The notes under the pieces: model-generated
What the model was told of the DNA's origin: nothing
What the model saw: the letters and a program-made list of their open reading frames with translations, nothing else
Database searches by the model: none
Shown: piece by piece, positions 22,313 to 30,655 of the stretch
How the letters are laid out: the number at the start of each line of letters is the position of its first letter
How positions within the stretch are numbered: the stretch's first letter is position 1
DNA from: Gerris lacustris
Lineage: Eukaryota; Arthropoda; Insecta; Hemiptera; Gerridae
NCBI GenBank assembly: GCA_951217055.1
Contig: OX578276.1
Span: 138,567,582-138,631,581 of the forward strand
Reading direction: 5' to 3'
DNA length: 64,000 nucleotides
Program-made: the position numbers and the translations under genes

Positions 22313-22660
22313 ATGACTGATTTCGACTTGAATCGCTCGTTAACCGACCGCTTACACTTGTCCAAGTTCCGAGGCGTCTTTATGCGCGATCGACTGCCGA
22401 AAATAAGACGGAAAGTGGAATGCGGCATTATCAATTTGCAAACGTCACGCGAACCCGGCAGTCATTGGACGCTGTATTATGTCGACGGTAACAGGGCGGT
22501 GTATTTCGATCCCTATGGTAATTTGTCTCCACCTAGAGAACTAGTCGACTACTTGGAAGGCACAAAGATTTTCTACAACCAACGTCAGATTCAGCCATAT
22601 GATACGTATATCTGCGGTCATTTATGTATGATACTTGCAGTAATGTTATGTAGTATTTAA
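22313..22660 (+). CDS. adenain-type cysteine protease
   Basis: Predicted maturation protease of the capsid. I start at ATG 22313 (115 residues); an upstream GTG at 22292 is less likely. The catalytic set is visible: His51 in GSHWTLYYVD, Asp66 in VYFDPYG, a glutamine near 90-94 for the oxyanion hole, and Cys101 in YICGHLC. The order His-Asp-Gln-Cys is that of adenovirus protease (C5/Ulp1 fold). It is much shorter than adenovirus protease (about 200 residues), as Polinton copies often are. It follows the PLA2 protein by 23 bp with no TATA box of its own, so it may come from the same mRNA. Confidence 0.88.
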   Translation: MTDFDLNRSLTDRLHLSKFRGVFMRDRLPKIRRKVECGIINLQTSREPGSHWTLYYVDGNRAVYFDPYGNLSPPRELVDYLEGTKIFYNQRQIQPYDTYICGHLCMILAVMLCSI

Positions 22661-22690
22661 AGGCCTTGGCCGGCACGTAGCGACGCAGTA
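22654..22690 (+). promoter_or_regulatory. penton promoter: TATA box and initiator
   Basis: TATTTAAA at 22654 overlaps the protease stop codon. GCAGT has its A at 22687, 33 bp downstream and four bases before the penton ATG. Confidence 0.55.
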
Positions 22691-23626
22691 ATGTCTCTGA
22701 CACTAACATTTACAGGACGAACGTCCACACTGACAACTCAGTTCCAAGATCCTGTCCATTTGGACGGCGGCAATTGGAGTTGCGGTCTGTTGAGTTTCGA
22801 GGCGTACAACAGCATCCCTAACATCGATGATAGCAACAATCGGATCTATTTTATAGACAACGAGATTGAACTTGAGCGGAAAGATATGAAGACTCTTGAT
22901 GACTTGATCAAAAAAATTAGGGATAGCAGTTTGATTGAATGTTCTTCACTCGAGGTCATAGGAAGTAGGGTCAAGATTAAATGCAACAAGACATTGTACA
23001 ATGATCTCGATGATAACTCGATTCTCAGCGATCTGGGCTTCAAAAAAGGACGTGTGCTCGAAGAAAATATTGAACACATGAGCGATTTTGACATGAAATA
23101 CAATAGGAAGAATAAGAAGGTCACATTCGGTCACATTGTTGAAATACCTAAAGGATCCTACGAAATTGCCGATATTGTTAAACTGTTGGCTGAACAGGGA
23201 ATCACTCTGACGGTAAATCGAAAAACCCTCACATGCACCTTGACATCGAGCAAAGGACTCAACATGCGCTCACCGAATAATATCGGTAGTCTGTTAGGAT
23301 TTCATCGACAAATAATTAAGCCTGGCGAGATTTGGCCATCGGATAGCATCGTTGACATATTTAAAGTGAACGCTGTGATGGTGGACTGCAGTATCGTTAA
23401 GGGAAGCTATATAGACGGTCGTGATTCTCATATTCTTCATCAGTTTTTCCCAACCGTAGCACCTGGTTACAAAATCGTCGAAGTACCCCGACACGTGGTC
23501 TACTTGGATTTACTTACTCGGACTTTGGACAGCGTTACTTTGAAAATCATCGATCAAGAGGGTCGACCAGTTGATTTTCGTGGAGAAACAATTACCGTTC
23601 GTATTCATCTCAAACGTAATGATTGA
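22691..23626 (+). CDS. penton (minor capsid protein)
   Basis: A 311-residue protein matching the conserved arthropod Polinton penton, the single-jelly-roll vertex protein. Diagnostic stretches are TGRTSTLTTQF near the N-terminus, the W-CGLLSFEAYNSIPNID segment (about 30-45), IPKGSYEIADI in the middle, NNIGSLLGF, and HQFFPTVAPGYKIVEVP followed by a C-terminal GRPVDFRGETITVRIHLK. Length is normal for the family. It sits directly before the major capsid gene, as is usual. No breaks. Confidence 0.88.
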   Translation: MSLTLTFTGRTSTLTTQFQDPVHLDGGNWSCGLLSFEAYNSIPNIDDSNNRIYFIDNEIELERKDMKTLDDLIKKIRDSSLIECSSLEVIGSRVKIKCNKTLYNDLDDNSILSDLGFKKGRVLEENIEHMSDFDMKYNRKNKKVTFGHIVEIPKGSYEIADIVKLLAEQGITLTVNRKTLTCTLTSSKGLNMRSPNNIGSLLGFHRQIIKPGEIWPSDSIVDIFKVNAVMVDCSIVKGSYIDGRDSHILHQFFPTVAPGYKIVEVPRHVVYLDLLTRTLDSVTLKIIDQEGRPVDFRGETITVRIHLKRND

Positions 23627-23627
23627 C

Positions 23628-23665
23628 TTTAAATACCGACCGGCTGATGATGTAGACTTCAGTAG
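23628..23665 (+). promoter_or_regulatory. major capsid promoter: TATA box and initiator
   Basis: TTTAAATA at 23628 lies two bases past the penton stop. TCAGT (23659-23663) follows at the 31-34-bp spacing used elsewhere. The ATG is at 23758, so this leader (about 95 nt) is longer than at other genes. Confidence 0.6.
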
Positions 23666-23757
23666 ACAGCTGCACGTCACTGGGCTAACATCTATTAATC
23701 GTGAGTATTTGCAGAATCTCGGCTACAGAGTTTGCAGCAACAACTACATAAACAACA

Positions 23758-25011
23758 ATGGATACAGCAACGATGCTGGCCATCGGAAAAGCGCCAAAAT
23801 TCGACAACTCCATAACAAAAATGGAGTATCACAGTCATCTGCCGTATTCGTCGAGTAAATTTGACAACTCTGATGAAATAAGAATACCTTTTCAGCAGCC
23901 TGACACCTTCGTATTGCCGTCCGAAAGCTACATTTGCATCGAGGGAAAGATGACACCGGTACCTGTACATTACACACTAGCATCTAATGCTGGTGCTCAC
24001 GCCTTTAGTGACATTCGTCTTGAACTCAATGGCGTCGAAATCGATCAGACTAGGATGCCAGGTATTACGTCGACATTAAAGGGATACGCGAGTTTTAGTA
24101 GAGCCACTGCGCAGAGACTACAGTCTGCAGGTTGGATATTACCAACAACTGACAAGTTATATAATCAAACTTTGGACAAAGCAACTGGTAACTTTAGTAT
24201 ATGTCTCCCTTTGAAAACAGTTTCGGGCTTTTGCGATGACTTCAAGGGTCTCCTAATGAATGCACGACTCGAGTTGGTTTTAGTCAGAGCCAACAAAGAT
24301 GACAACATGTTTATACCTGTAGAGTACGACCCGTCGAAAGAGCCCGCAGGAGACGCTAATAATAAAGTTGAAATTAAAGATATAAGGTGGAAACTCCTCT
24401 ACTGTACACTAAGCGATCGTGAGAAACTTAACAAGCTTAACCTGCTTGAGCGTAACGTTCCTATAATGATGGCCTTCCGCACTTGGAACCTGTTTACTTA
24501 TCCCATTCTACCGCAGACTCAGAATCATACTTGGACAATCAAAACCAGCACGCAATTGGAAAAACCTCGTTACGTTATGTTAGCCTTGCAAACGGGTCGA
24601 AACAACAAACAGAAAAAGGACGTTAACAAGTTTGATGCATGCGCGTTGAAAAATGTACGTCTCTATATTGGGAGCGAGACGTACCCCTACGACAATTTAA
24701 ACTTGAACTTTGACAACAAAAGTTCGATAGCATGGTTATACGAAATGTACGCTAACTTCCAACGTTCCTATTATGGCAGAGCCGAAGAGCAACCCATGCT
24801 AACATATGAAGAGTATATCAGAGACGCACCTTTTGTAGTGTTAGATTGCAGTCGACAAGTCGAGTCTGTTACCTCGGCCTCTGTGGATATTAAGCTAGAG
24901 TTTGAAACGACTGCTAATATTCCCGAAGAAACAAGTGCCTACTGTCTGATCCTGCATGATCAAGTCGTTACACACTATCCTCTTACAGGCATCGTAATGA
25001 AAAATGTCTAA
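23758..25011 (+). CDS. major capsid protein (hexon, double jelly roll)
   Basis: 417 residues, the predicted main shell protein. It begins MDTATMLAIGKAPKFD and has the Polinton capsid features EIRIPFQQPDTFVLPSES, DIRLELNGVEIDQ, a GFCDDFKGLLMNARLELVLVR segment typical of the first jelly roll, and a second half with a V-LWKLLYC-type strand (DIRWKLLYCTLSD) and YYGRAEEQPML. Length and order fit Polinton hexon-like proteins. The gene is intact, lies between penton and an uncharacterised gene, and has its own TATA/initiator pair. Confidence 0.9.
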   Translation: MDTATMLAIGKAPKFDNSITKMEYHSHLPYSSSKFDNSDEIRIPFQQPDTFVLPSESYICIEGKMTPVPVHYTLASNAGAHAFSDIRLELNGVEIDQTRMPGITSTLKGYASFSRATAQRLQSAGWILPTTDKLYNQTLDKATGNFSICLPLKTVSGFCDDFKGLLMNARLELVLVRANKDDNMFIPVEYDPSKEPAGDANNKVEIKDIRWKLLYCTLSDREKLNKLNLLERNVPIMMAFRTWNLFTYPILPQTQNHTWTIKTSTQLEKPRYVMLALQTGRNNKQKKDVNKFDACALKNVRLYIGSETYPYDNLNLNFDNKSSIAWLYEMYANFQRSYYGRAEEQPMLTYEEYIRDAPFVVLDCSRQVESVTSASVDIKLEFETTANIPEETSAYCLILHDQVVTHYPLTGIVMKNV

Positions 25012-25025
25012 AGGGAGGGGATAAA

Positions 25026-25062
25026 TATAAGCAGGCGTACCATGATCCAGAACGTCAGTCAT
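25026..25062 (+). promoter_or_regulatory. promoter of the 176-aa gene
   Basis: TATAA at 25026 and TCAGTC with its A at 25057, a 31-bp spacing. The ATG at 25067 follows within ten bases. Confidence 0.65.
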
Positions 25063-25066
25063 CACA

Positions 25067-25597
25067 ATGAAGTCCGCCATTGTAGACATCGTTTGCTTCA
25101 GAGCAGCTAAAAAGTCATGTGACAGCTGCTACAGTCATACATCGGGTGGATTTATTGTTAAAGAGCTGGCCATTATAGATGTTGCTACTGGTGCTATGAG
25201 CTGGTATCTGTTTAAGCCACCCTCTCCCAGCAAGGACTCGACGACTGCACGAAGCAAAGACAACCAATGGCTGTCGGAAAACTTTCACGGTCTGTCATGG
25301 GATAATGATGGTGACATAACTTACAATCGCCTCAACGACATTCTTAGCATTCTAAATGGATACGAAAAAGTATATGTGAAGGGGATCGAAAAGGCTCAGT
25401 TTCTTTGGTCTCGCGGAGTTACAGCTGAAGCATGTGATCTGGAACTACTGGGATGTCCATCTCTCAACGATTGGAACTTTTGGTCGACCATGCCTCGCCT
25501 AACCTGCATCAGACACAGCGGAACTACCTTTGTCTGCGCTAGGGATCAAGCCGCTAAATTGTATATATGGTACAGAATCAAATTTTATATTGTATAA
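25067..25597 (+). CDS. conserved Polinton protein of unknown function, 176 aa
   Basis: Unbroken frame with its own promoter. The pattern KELAIIDV, then SWYLFKPPSPS, NQWLSENFHGLSWDNDGDI, and YEKVYVKGIEKAQFLW resembles a protein I have seen conserved in arthropod Polinton-type elements, possibly with a ribonuclease-H-like fold. I cannot point to a full catalytic set, so no activity is claimed. Several cysteines (about residues 10-21 and 119-155) could bind metal. It lies between the capsid and ATPase genes. Confidence 0.7.
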   Translation: MKSAIVDIVCFRAAKKSCDSCYSHTSGGFIVKELAIIDVATGAMSWYLFKPPSPSKDSTTARSKDNQWLSENFHGLSWDNDGDITYNRLNDILSILNGYEKVYVKGIEKAQFLWSRGVTAEACDLELLGCPSLNDWNFWSTMPRLTCIRHSGTTFVCARDQAAKLYIWYRIKFYIV

Positions 25598-25603
25598 ATA
25601 AAA
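25598..25603 (+). terminator. polyadenylation signal AATAAA
   Basis: AATAAA overlaps the end of the 176-aa gene (stop at 25595-25597). A TATAAA that serves the next gene follows about 30 bp on. Confidence 0.55.
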
Positions 25604-25632
25604 GATACATTTTTTAACAATTTTATTTTATT

Positions 25633-25670
25633 TATAAAATTAGTATTAGAAAACCCTTTACCCTTCAGTA
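25633..25670 (+). promoter_or_regulatory. packaging ATPase promoter
   Basis: TATAAA at 25633 and TTCAGT with its A at 25667, 34 bp apart. The ATG at 25673 is six bases after the predicted start. Confidence 0.6.
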
Positions 25671-25672
25671 TA

Positions 25673-26413
25673 ATGAGGTTCGCCAAACAGGACACGTCGT
25701 TCGACGTATTGAAGCTCGTAGATAGTGAGGATAGTCATGAGAGGGCTACCAGTCGACACAGTTGTCTTTTTGGAAGTCATCCTATCCGTGCACTTATTTG
25801 CGCATCCTCGGGTGGTGGTAAGACTCATTTGATGGTATCGCTTCTATTGCATGTCAATGGTCTGAGATTTGACAATGTGTACCTCTACGCCAAGACATTG
25901 GACCAGCCTAAGTATAGGTACTTGAGCAAGGTGTTGAGAGGTTTGCCGGAAATCGGTTTCTACCCAACAAATGAATTTGAACAAGTTGTAGAACCGGAGC
26001 AGGTCGGGGAAAACTCGATTTTCATTTTTGATGACGTAATGATGGAAAAGCAGGATAGGATGAAGGAATATTTTACTCGCGGTCGACACATGGGTGTTGA
26101 TTCGTTTTACCTGTCACAATCGTATGCTAATGTCCCGAAACATTGTATCCGAGATCAGTGTAACATGCTTATACTATTCAAAATGGACGACACGAATCTC
26201 CGACATGTGTACGACGATCATGTCAATGCTGACATGTCATGGATCAAATTTCGCGACCTGTGTGTCCACTGTTGGGACAAGAAATATGGATTTTTAGTCA
26301 TCGATAAAGAGGCATCTGTTGATAACGGTAGGTTCCGTCGCGGTTTCGACGAGTTTATAATTTTCGATCGGATAGGTGAAGCATTCAGTCGTCAAAATGC
26401 CTGCAACGAGTAA
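25673..26413 (+). CDS. FtsK/HerA-type DNA packaging ATPase
   Basis: 246 residues. Predicted motor that pushes the genome into the capsid. Walker A is ASSGGGKT (about 44-51) and Walker B is SIFIFDDVMME (about 114-124). A FYLSQSYANVPKHCIRDQCN segment contains the sensor/arginine-type residues of A32-like packaging ATPases. Length is normal. The end overlaps the next gene by 17 nt. Confidence 0.92.
   Translation: MRFAKQDTSFDVLKLVDSEDSHERATSRHSCLFGSHPIRALICASSGGGKTHLMVSLLLHVNGLRFDNVYLYAKTLDQPKYRYLSKVLRGLPEIGFYPTNEFEQVVEPEQVGENSIFIFDDVMMEKQDRMKEYFTRGRHMGVDSFYLSQSYANVPKHCIRDQCNMLILFKMDDTNLRHVYDDHVNADMSWIKFRDLCVHCWDKKYGFLVIDKEASVDNGRFRRGFDEFIIFDRIGEAFSRQNACNE
26356..26392 (+). promoter_or_regulatory. 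promoter embedded in the ATPase coding region
   Basis: TATAA at 26356 and TCAGTC with its A at 26387 (31 bp) lie inside the last codons of the ATPase. The next ATG is at 26397, ten bases after the predicted start site. Confidence 0.6.
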
Positions 26414-27644
26414 GGACGTGAAAAAACGCCTGATCAAGACGCAAGATGACATTCGCAAGAAAAATAAACTATTGCGTACGGGTAGAGCGCAAGTCAAAAG
26501 AATCACTGAGGAGAGCGTAAAACCCCTTATGGACCCCTTGCAGAATATCGCTCAAAGTCTCGATAAAACGTTACTTATGTCAACCACATACCGACCCGAC
26601 ATTACTGCAACCTCTGCGAAAGAATTCTCAACAGCTGCAACTCAAGACGTTAAAGAATACTCGACTACAGCTACACAATGGGATGATGAAACGGTTGGAG
26701 AAGACGATTTTGCAGTTGCCCCAGTTGACGAAGAAGAAACATTTGCATTTGAACCCGAATTGGCTTCGACGCAAATGGGTCCACAAACGTCGGCTAAATC
26801 AGCGGCGGAAAGCTCACAAGGATCTCGGTCTCCAGCCTTTCGTCGAAAACTCGATTCACTGATTGCGATGAGATCGCAAATTACACCGCCACCGCCGCCT
26901 ACAGCATTATCGTCTAAACCTTCAATATCGTCATCGTCTCCCCGCATGTCAACTATACGTAGGCCTTTGAGTGGTCAACGTGCTCAATCAACACCCACAG
27001 GCAGTCCGCAGTTTAAATCGTATCTTTTGTCGCCGCAGGGTTCGAAACAATTGAATATGTTATTGGGCGAAGTCAGTGTTTACGGACGACCCTTTGTCCA
27101 TCATTTACTTACAGGCGAGGCTATCGATAGGAAAATAGATACGGTCTACGGTCCTAGAATTACACCTACTGGAAAAATTGTAATCGGAGATACCGATTTG
27201 AAAATGGATTACGACAACGTGTATGTCAAAGAAAAACCTTACCCAGCTACTGATGGACTGTTCAATTTGTTGTTTCTCTACGAACCCGATAACTACACGG
27301 CTGCGGACCTAGCAAATTATCAAGAAATCATCTTAAAGTCAAACGCGGCGAAACAGGGTTACTCCAGCACTAGAAATTTTAATACGGCAGGCAATAAGTA
27401 TCGAAATCTTTTGAAAAAATTGGTCAATCCAGATGCGACAAAGGCTCCGGTCAGGAGAGGCAAAGGTTTCATGCAAGTCAGTAATCGTCCGGTGGACTAT
27501 GTTTATTGGAACAATGTAAATGAGCTCGTCGATAGATTACGTCTCATCACCGCGTCCACACAGGCTGGTAACAATTCTCATTACAACGAAATCCAATCTA
27601 TATTGGAAGAGTTAAGCGAAGCCGGTGTCATAGAGTCAGTTTAA
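26397..27644 (+). CDS. DUF8207-like conserved Polinton protein, 415 aa
   Basis: I start at ATG 26397; an upstream GTG at 26376 is unlikely. The N-terminal third is charged and may form a coiled coil (KDVKKRLIKTQDDIRKKNK). A low-complexity Ser/Pro/Thr linker follows (about 140-205). The C-terminal part has YGPRITPTGKIVIGDTDLKM, a GLFNLLFLYEPDNYTAADL segment and VYWNNVNELVDRLRLITASTQAG, then IQSILEELSEAGVI. The same C-terminal pattern recurs in many arthropod and cnidarian Polinton-like loci (I recall it as DUF8207). Function is not known; its place after the ATPase suggests a virion or packaging role. Confidence 0.75.
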   Translation: MPATSKDVKKRLIKTQDDIRKKNKLLRTGRAQVKRITEESVKPLMDPLQNIAQSLDKTLLMSTTYRPDITATSAKEFSTAATQDVKEYSTTATQWDDETVGEDDFAVAPVDEEETFAFEPELASTQMGPQTSAKSAAESSQGSRSPAFRRKLDSLIAMRSQITPPPPPTALSSKPSISSSSPRMSTIRRPLSGQRAQSTPTGSPQFKSYLLSPQGSKQLNMLLGEVSVYGRPFVHHLLTGEAIDRKIDTVYGPRITPTGKIVIGDTDLKMDYDNVYVKEKPYPATDGLFNLLFLYEPDNYTAADLANYQEIILKSNAAKQGYSSTRNFNTAGNKYRNLLKKLVNPDATKAPVRRGKGFMQVSNRPVDYVYWNNVNELVDRLRLITASTQAGNNSHYNEIQSILEELSEAGVIESV

Positions 27645-27647
27645 GTC

Positions 27648-28574
27648 ATGTCGACGAGTGTGAAAGACGCTCTGGTTCGGGAGATACATGCTCCCGCTCG
27701 GAAAAAGTTCGCTAGGAGCAGAGTTGTCATCAAGGGTGTTCTCGACGACTTATGGGAAGCAGATTTGGTCGAAATGACAGTACCGGACCGCGGATACCGA
27801 TATATTCTGACAGTCATCGACTGTGGATCAAAGAGAGCGTGGGCAAAGCCGCTAAAAAGAAAAACAAGTAAGGAGGTGAGCGTGGCAATGGCTTCGATTT
27901 TCAAAGATTCCAAATTGTCGCCGGCTTTATTGCATACTGACAAGGGCTTGGAATTTAGAGGATCCGAGTTCAAATCTCTTATAAAGAAGCATGGGATCAA
28001 CCATTACTTTACCTATAGTCCGCTTAAGGCAACCATTGTTGAGCGTTTCAATCGTACACTCAAAGAAATGATGTGGCGACATTTTAGCTCGCTCGGCGCT
28101 TACAAGTGGGTGGATCATGTGGAAAATCTGGTGGACACTTACAACCGTCGGATACATCGTTCTATTGGAATGAGACCTATCGATGTGACCAAAAGGCATG
28201 AGTCGACTATTGTTGCACGTCTGAATGCGAGTAGGGGAAACAAACATAAATCCAAGTTTAATGTTGGAGACTGGGTACGTATCAGCAAACATAAACATCT
28301 CTTTACCAAAGGATATACTCCCAATTGGACAAATGAACAGTTTAAAGTGAATCAAGTATTTCAACGAGACGTACCCCTGTACACATTAGTTGATTCGGCA
28401 GGACAACCGATTCTAGGCAAGTTCTATGAAGAAGAGCTAAAGAAAACTAATTATCCCGAGTTTTATTTAATTGAGCGTGTTATCCGACGAAAGGATGGTA
28501 AGGCTTTAGTTAAGTGGCTTGGTCTTCCTTCAGTACAAAATACCTGGATATCCTTGAGAGAGCTGCAAAAATAA
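27648..28574 (+). CDS. int: retroviral-type integrase with chromodomain
   Basis: 308 residues. Inserts the element into chromosomal DNA. The rve core has catalytic Asp in EADLVEM (~38), Asp in LLHTDKGLEF (~98) and Glu in IVERFNRTLK (~132), giving the D,D,~34,E spacing. A YNRRIHRSIGMRPIDVT segment follows, as in Polinton and Gypsy integrases. The C-terminal ~40 residues form a chromodomain-like module: FYLIERVIRRKDGKALVKWLGL and NTWISLREL. ATG 27648 lies three bases after the stop of the preceding gene. The intact core agrees with the precise 6-bp duplication at this site. Confidence 0.93.
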   Translation: MSTSVKDALVREIHAPARKKFARSRVVIKGVLDDLWEADLVEMTVPDRGYRYILTVIDCGSKRAWAKPLKRKTSKEVSVAMASIFKDSKLSPALLHTDKGLEFRGSEFKSLIKKHGINHYFTYSPLKATIVERFNRTLKEMMWRHFSSLGAYKWVDHVENLVDTYNRRIHRSIGMRPIDVTKRHESTIVARLNASRGNKHKSKFNVGDWVRISKHKHLFTKGYTPNWTNEQFKVNQVFQRDVPLYTLVDSAGQPILGKFYEEELKKTNYPEFYLIERVIRRKDGKALVKWLGLPSVQNTWISLRELQK

Positions 28575-28916
28575 TTAGCAGCCTCGGATATAAACGGCCC
28601 TGGATTCTATATCACTGTCTCATTTTTTCACATATAGGCTCTCTCTAGTCTAGACATTACGACGCGGTGCTGTGACTGACCATGAACCTACTACACCTGC
28701 GTGATTGTTTTCGCAGACCTATCTCTACCTCTCTTGTTTAATACAGCTCGATCTCGCTTCCTCCTGGATATAACCGACCCTGAACTCGGCTCCAGTATTT
28801 TTCCATTCGTATACTCCCCACCTAACTTCATACCACCACCACTGCGCTCTTTACTCCCTTCTTTGTTCTGTACTTCATAGTCGTCTCGTATTCAGTCAGC
28901 CGTATTCTAGCAAGCC
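28575..28916 (+). promoter_or_regulatory. double TATA-bearing leader upstream of the 183-aa gene
   Basis: Two related boxes, GGATATAAACGGCCCTG (28586) and GGATATAACCGACCCTG (28765), lie 179 bp apart. Each is followed about 30 bp on by a CA-start (ATCACTG and CCAGTA). A further TTCAGTCAG at 28893-28901 has no TATA partner. Alternative starts are possible. No coding frame is supported here. Confidence 0.5.
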
Positions 28917-29468
28917 ATGGAACACCTAAAGTTAGACTGGACATTTCTGTTAGACTCGATGAAAAAGTGTGTAGTAGTCGGACTAACACAAAAGTTGTCG
29001 GCAGTCCTTGCGATCCGCAGTTTAGACGGTGCGGCTTGTTTTTTCCTAACCATGTCGGATTGGACGTTGCTTGTGCAGAGGGAGGACGATTTGAGACAGT
29101 TTATCAAGAAAAATGAAAACGGAAAGAAGAGGAAGGCCGAACCTTGTCAGGATATTATAATCAGTGGCAAACATCTTGTTCTACGTTTGCATCAGCCTAC
29201 CCGTTCCATCCAGGCAGACTTGACATACCGTTCCTCATGGATCGATACATTGTTGTCACGAAAACCTGAGTCTGTAACTTTGTCCACAGCGGAAACCTTG
29301 TCCTTACTGGATAAGATCCCAAAAATAAAAATGGCACTGGATCTAATTGTTCAGTTAAGGACGAGCGACGAACAAGCTCCTCCTGTTCAACCACCACCGC
29401 TGCAATCAATCGGGGACAACAATGAAGATGATTTTGACATCGAAGAGCTTTTAACATTTAACATGTAA
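28917..29468 (+). CDS. accessory Polinton protein, 183 aa, unknown
   Basis: Intact frame from an ATG in good context (AGCCATGG). The N-terminal half has a hydrophobic/aromatic pattern (ACFFLTMSDWTLLVQ) that faintly resembles PC4-type coactivator folds; this is too weak for a call. A basic patch NGKKRKAE (about 65-72) could be a nuclear signal. The tail is proline-rich and then acidic (NNEDDFDIEELLTF), as in activation domains. It is the first of three small genes between the integrase and the right terminus, the usual place for host-interaction genes in such viruses. Confidence 0.6.
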   Translation: MEHLKLDWTFLLDSMKKCVVVGLTQKLSAVLAIRSLDGAACFFLTMSDWTLLVQREDDLRQFIKKNENGKKRKAEPCQDIIISGKHLVLRLHQPTRSIQADLTYRSSWIDTLLSRKPESVTLSTAETLSLLDKIPKIKMALDLIVQLRTSDEQAPPVQPPPLQSIGDNNEDDFDIEELLTFNM

Positions 29469-29488
29469 AATTCATTTGTTTGTCAACC

Positions 29489-29806
29489 ATGGAAGAGTTA
29501 GCTGCTTTGCAACTTGAACCTCTATATCAGCGATACGAAAGTGAGTTCCTTGCCATTACATTGAACGATCCGAGAGCACATATTTTTCATTCTATTGCCA
29601 CTGCAATACATTATCTCAAAGAAAAATCGACATTATGTAAAAAGCGTATTGGTCCAGATAGTCATTATACTGTCTGCATATGGAGTGATCCTGATTGTAG
29701 GTGCGGACCGGATACATGCATCTGCTGCTATTGTGCTATAGCGCTATTCAAGATTCAAGAAGGTCTGAAAGAATTATACTCAACTTCGGCTACCCCCTCC
29801 ACTTGA
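29489..29806 (+). CDS. small cysteine-rich Polinton protein, 105 aa
   Basis: Start chosen at ATG 29489, which has a strong context (ACCATGG); an upstream TTG is not used. The C-terminal half carries a dense cysteine cluster (CRCGPDTCICCYC, about residues 71-83) plus an earlier CIWSDPDC, suggesting zinc binding. I looked for an LxCxE retinoblastoma-binding motif, known from some adintovirus accessory proteins, and did not find one. No TATA/initiator pair is seen, so it may share an mRNA with the 183-aa gene 20 bp upstream. Confidence 0.55.
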   Translation: MEELAALQLEPLYQRYESEFLAITLNDPRAHIFHSIATAIHYLKEKSTLCKKRIGPDSHYTVCIWSDPDCRCGPDTCICCYCAIALFKIQEGLKELYSTSATPST

Positions 29807-29815
29807 CCAGTCGGC

Positions 29816-29855
29816 TTTAAAACCAGTCGCTCTTTGCTCAGCAAACATCAGTCTC
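29816..29855 (+). promoter_or_regulatory. promoter of the 123-aa gene
   Basis: TTTAAAA at 29816 and TCAGTC with its A at 29850, 34 bp downstream. The ATG follows at 29879. Confidence 0.55.
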
Positions 29856-29878
29856 ATTCTTGAAACCGACCAGTTAAC

Positions 29879-30250
29879 ATGAGTAATATGACACTTTGTG
29901 AAAACCTTAATGAAGCCGCTGACTTTAGGCGTCGCATTCACCTCAAAGATCTTACCGAGGATAAATCTTATTTTATCCGCGCATTTCAAGTAGATCTCAA
30001 CGCTACGCATGGACCTGGTATCATCGCTACTATTGACTTGCACCGACATTATGGCATCGAAGAGCAGCCTTCGGATGAAGAAGATGTTGACGTTTATCTT
30101 CCAAAAAGGATCGTCAATAGAATCAGCAAAGAGGTGGCCGAAACATACAACTTAGCACCTTACATGTATCTCAGGTACAACGGCAGGATCGGGATGGCTT
30201 ACGACATTTCATTTATCGAAGATGAAAACCTTCAAGGTCAGTCTATGTAG
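29879..30250 (+). CDS. right-end Polinton protein, 123 aa
   Basis: Intronless and intact. Features are a basic start (FRRRIHL), an acidic centre (EEQPSDEEDVDV) and a C-terminal half LPKRIVNRIS...YMYLRYNGRIGMAYDISF. That half aligns with the leftward spliced protein at 15742-15031 and with the truncated copy at 30434-30655. No enzyme motif is visible. The pair looks like a gene duplicated at the two ends, one copy being captured by the inverted repeat. Function unknown. Confidence 0.65.
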   Translation: MSNMTLCENLNEAADFRRRIHLKDLTEDKSYFIRAFQVDLNATHGPGIIATIDLHRHYGIEEQPSDEEDVDVYLPKRIVNRISKEVAETYNLAPYMYLRYNGRIGMAYDISFIEDENLQGQSM

Positions 30251-30367
30251 ACATTTTCATAACAAAACCATGTAATCATTATGTAAATACATTTTTAAAA
30301 AAAATATAATGATAATTTTTCTAAAAATTGTATTTTATTGGCTTACTATATTATAAGAAATCCTTTT

Positions 30368-30369
<2 letters not shown>

Positions 30370-30420
<51 letters not shown>

Positions 30421-30433
30421 GGGGGGGGGGGGG
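30370..30433. repeat. poly-T/poly-G junction at the right inverted repeat
   Basis: About fifty T followed directly by about fourteen G. It separates sequence matching the interior of the left repeat (30296-30370) from the start of the right repeat proper (30434). A tract of this kind may mark a rearrangement or an assembly join. Confidence 0.75.
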
Positions 30434-30655
30434 TTCCTCGAGAACGGTCCCAATGGGAACGCAGTAATAGCAACATTGAGAAGAGAGGTTGCTGAAGGGG
30501 AGGAGGTCCCATTTGATACCTTCTTGCCGTCTCGCTTCATCGGCGAACTGACACCTCAAGTAATCGATAGCTATAATCAGCACCCTGACATGGTGCTGAT
30601 TTATAGAGGGAAGAGAGGACGGGCGTTTGTAGTAGATTTCCTACCTCAAATATAA
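30434..30655 (+). pseudogene. 5'-truncated copy of the left-end gene in the right repeat
   Basis: The right inverted repeat carries exon-2 sequence of the leftward gene, from the FLENGPNGN segment to the stop. The first exon, splice acceptor and start codon are absent, replaced by the T/G tract. The open frame reaches back to 30338 only because the homopolymer has no stop. One residue near the end differs from the left copy (FVVDF against FVVEF). Confidence 0.75.

Noticed and set aside
29489..29806. Adintovirus-type oncoprotein with LxCxE motif
   Set aside because: The protein is cysteine-rich but no LxCxE is present, so I do not make that call.
30338..30433. N-terminal extension of the right-repeat copy of the end gene
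   Set aside because: It is only translated homopolymer and displaced repeat sequence; the true first exon is absent.
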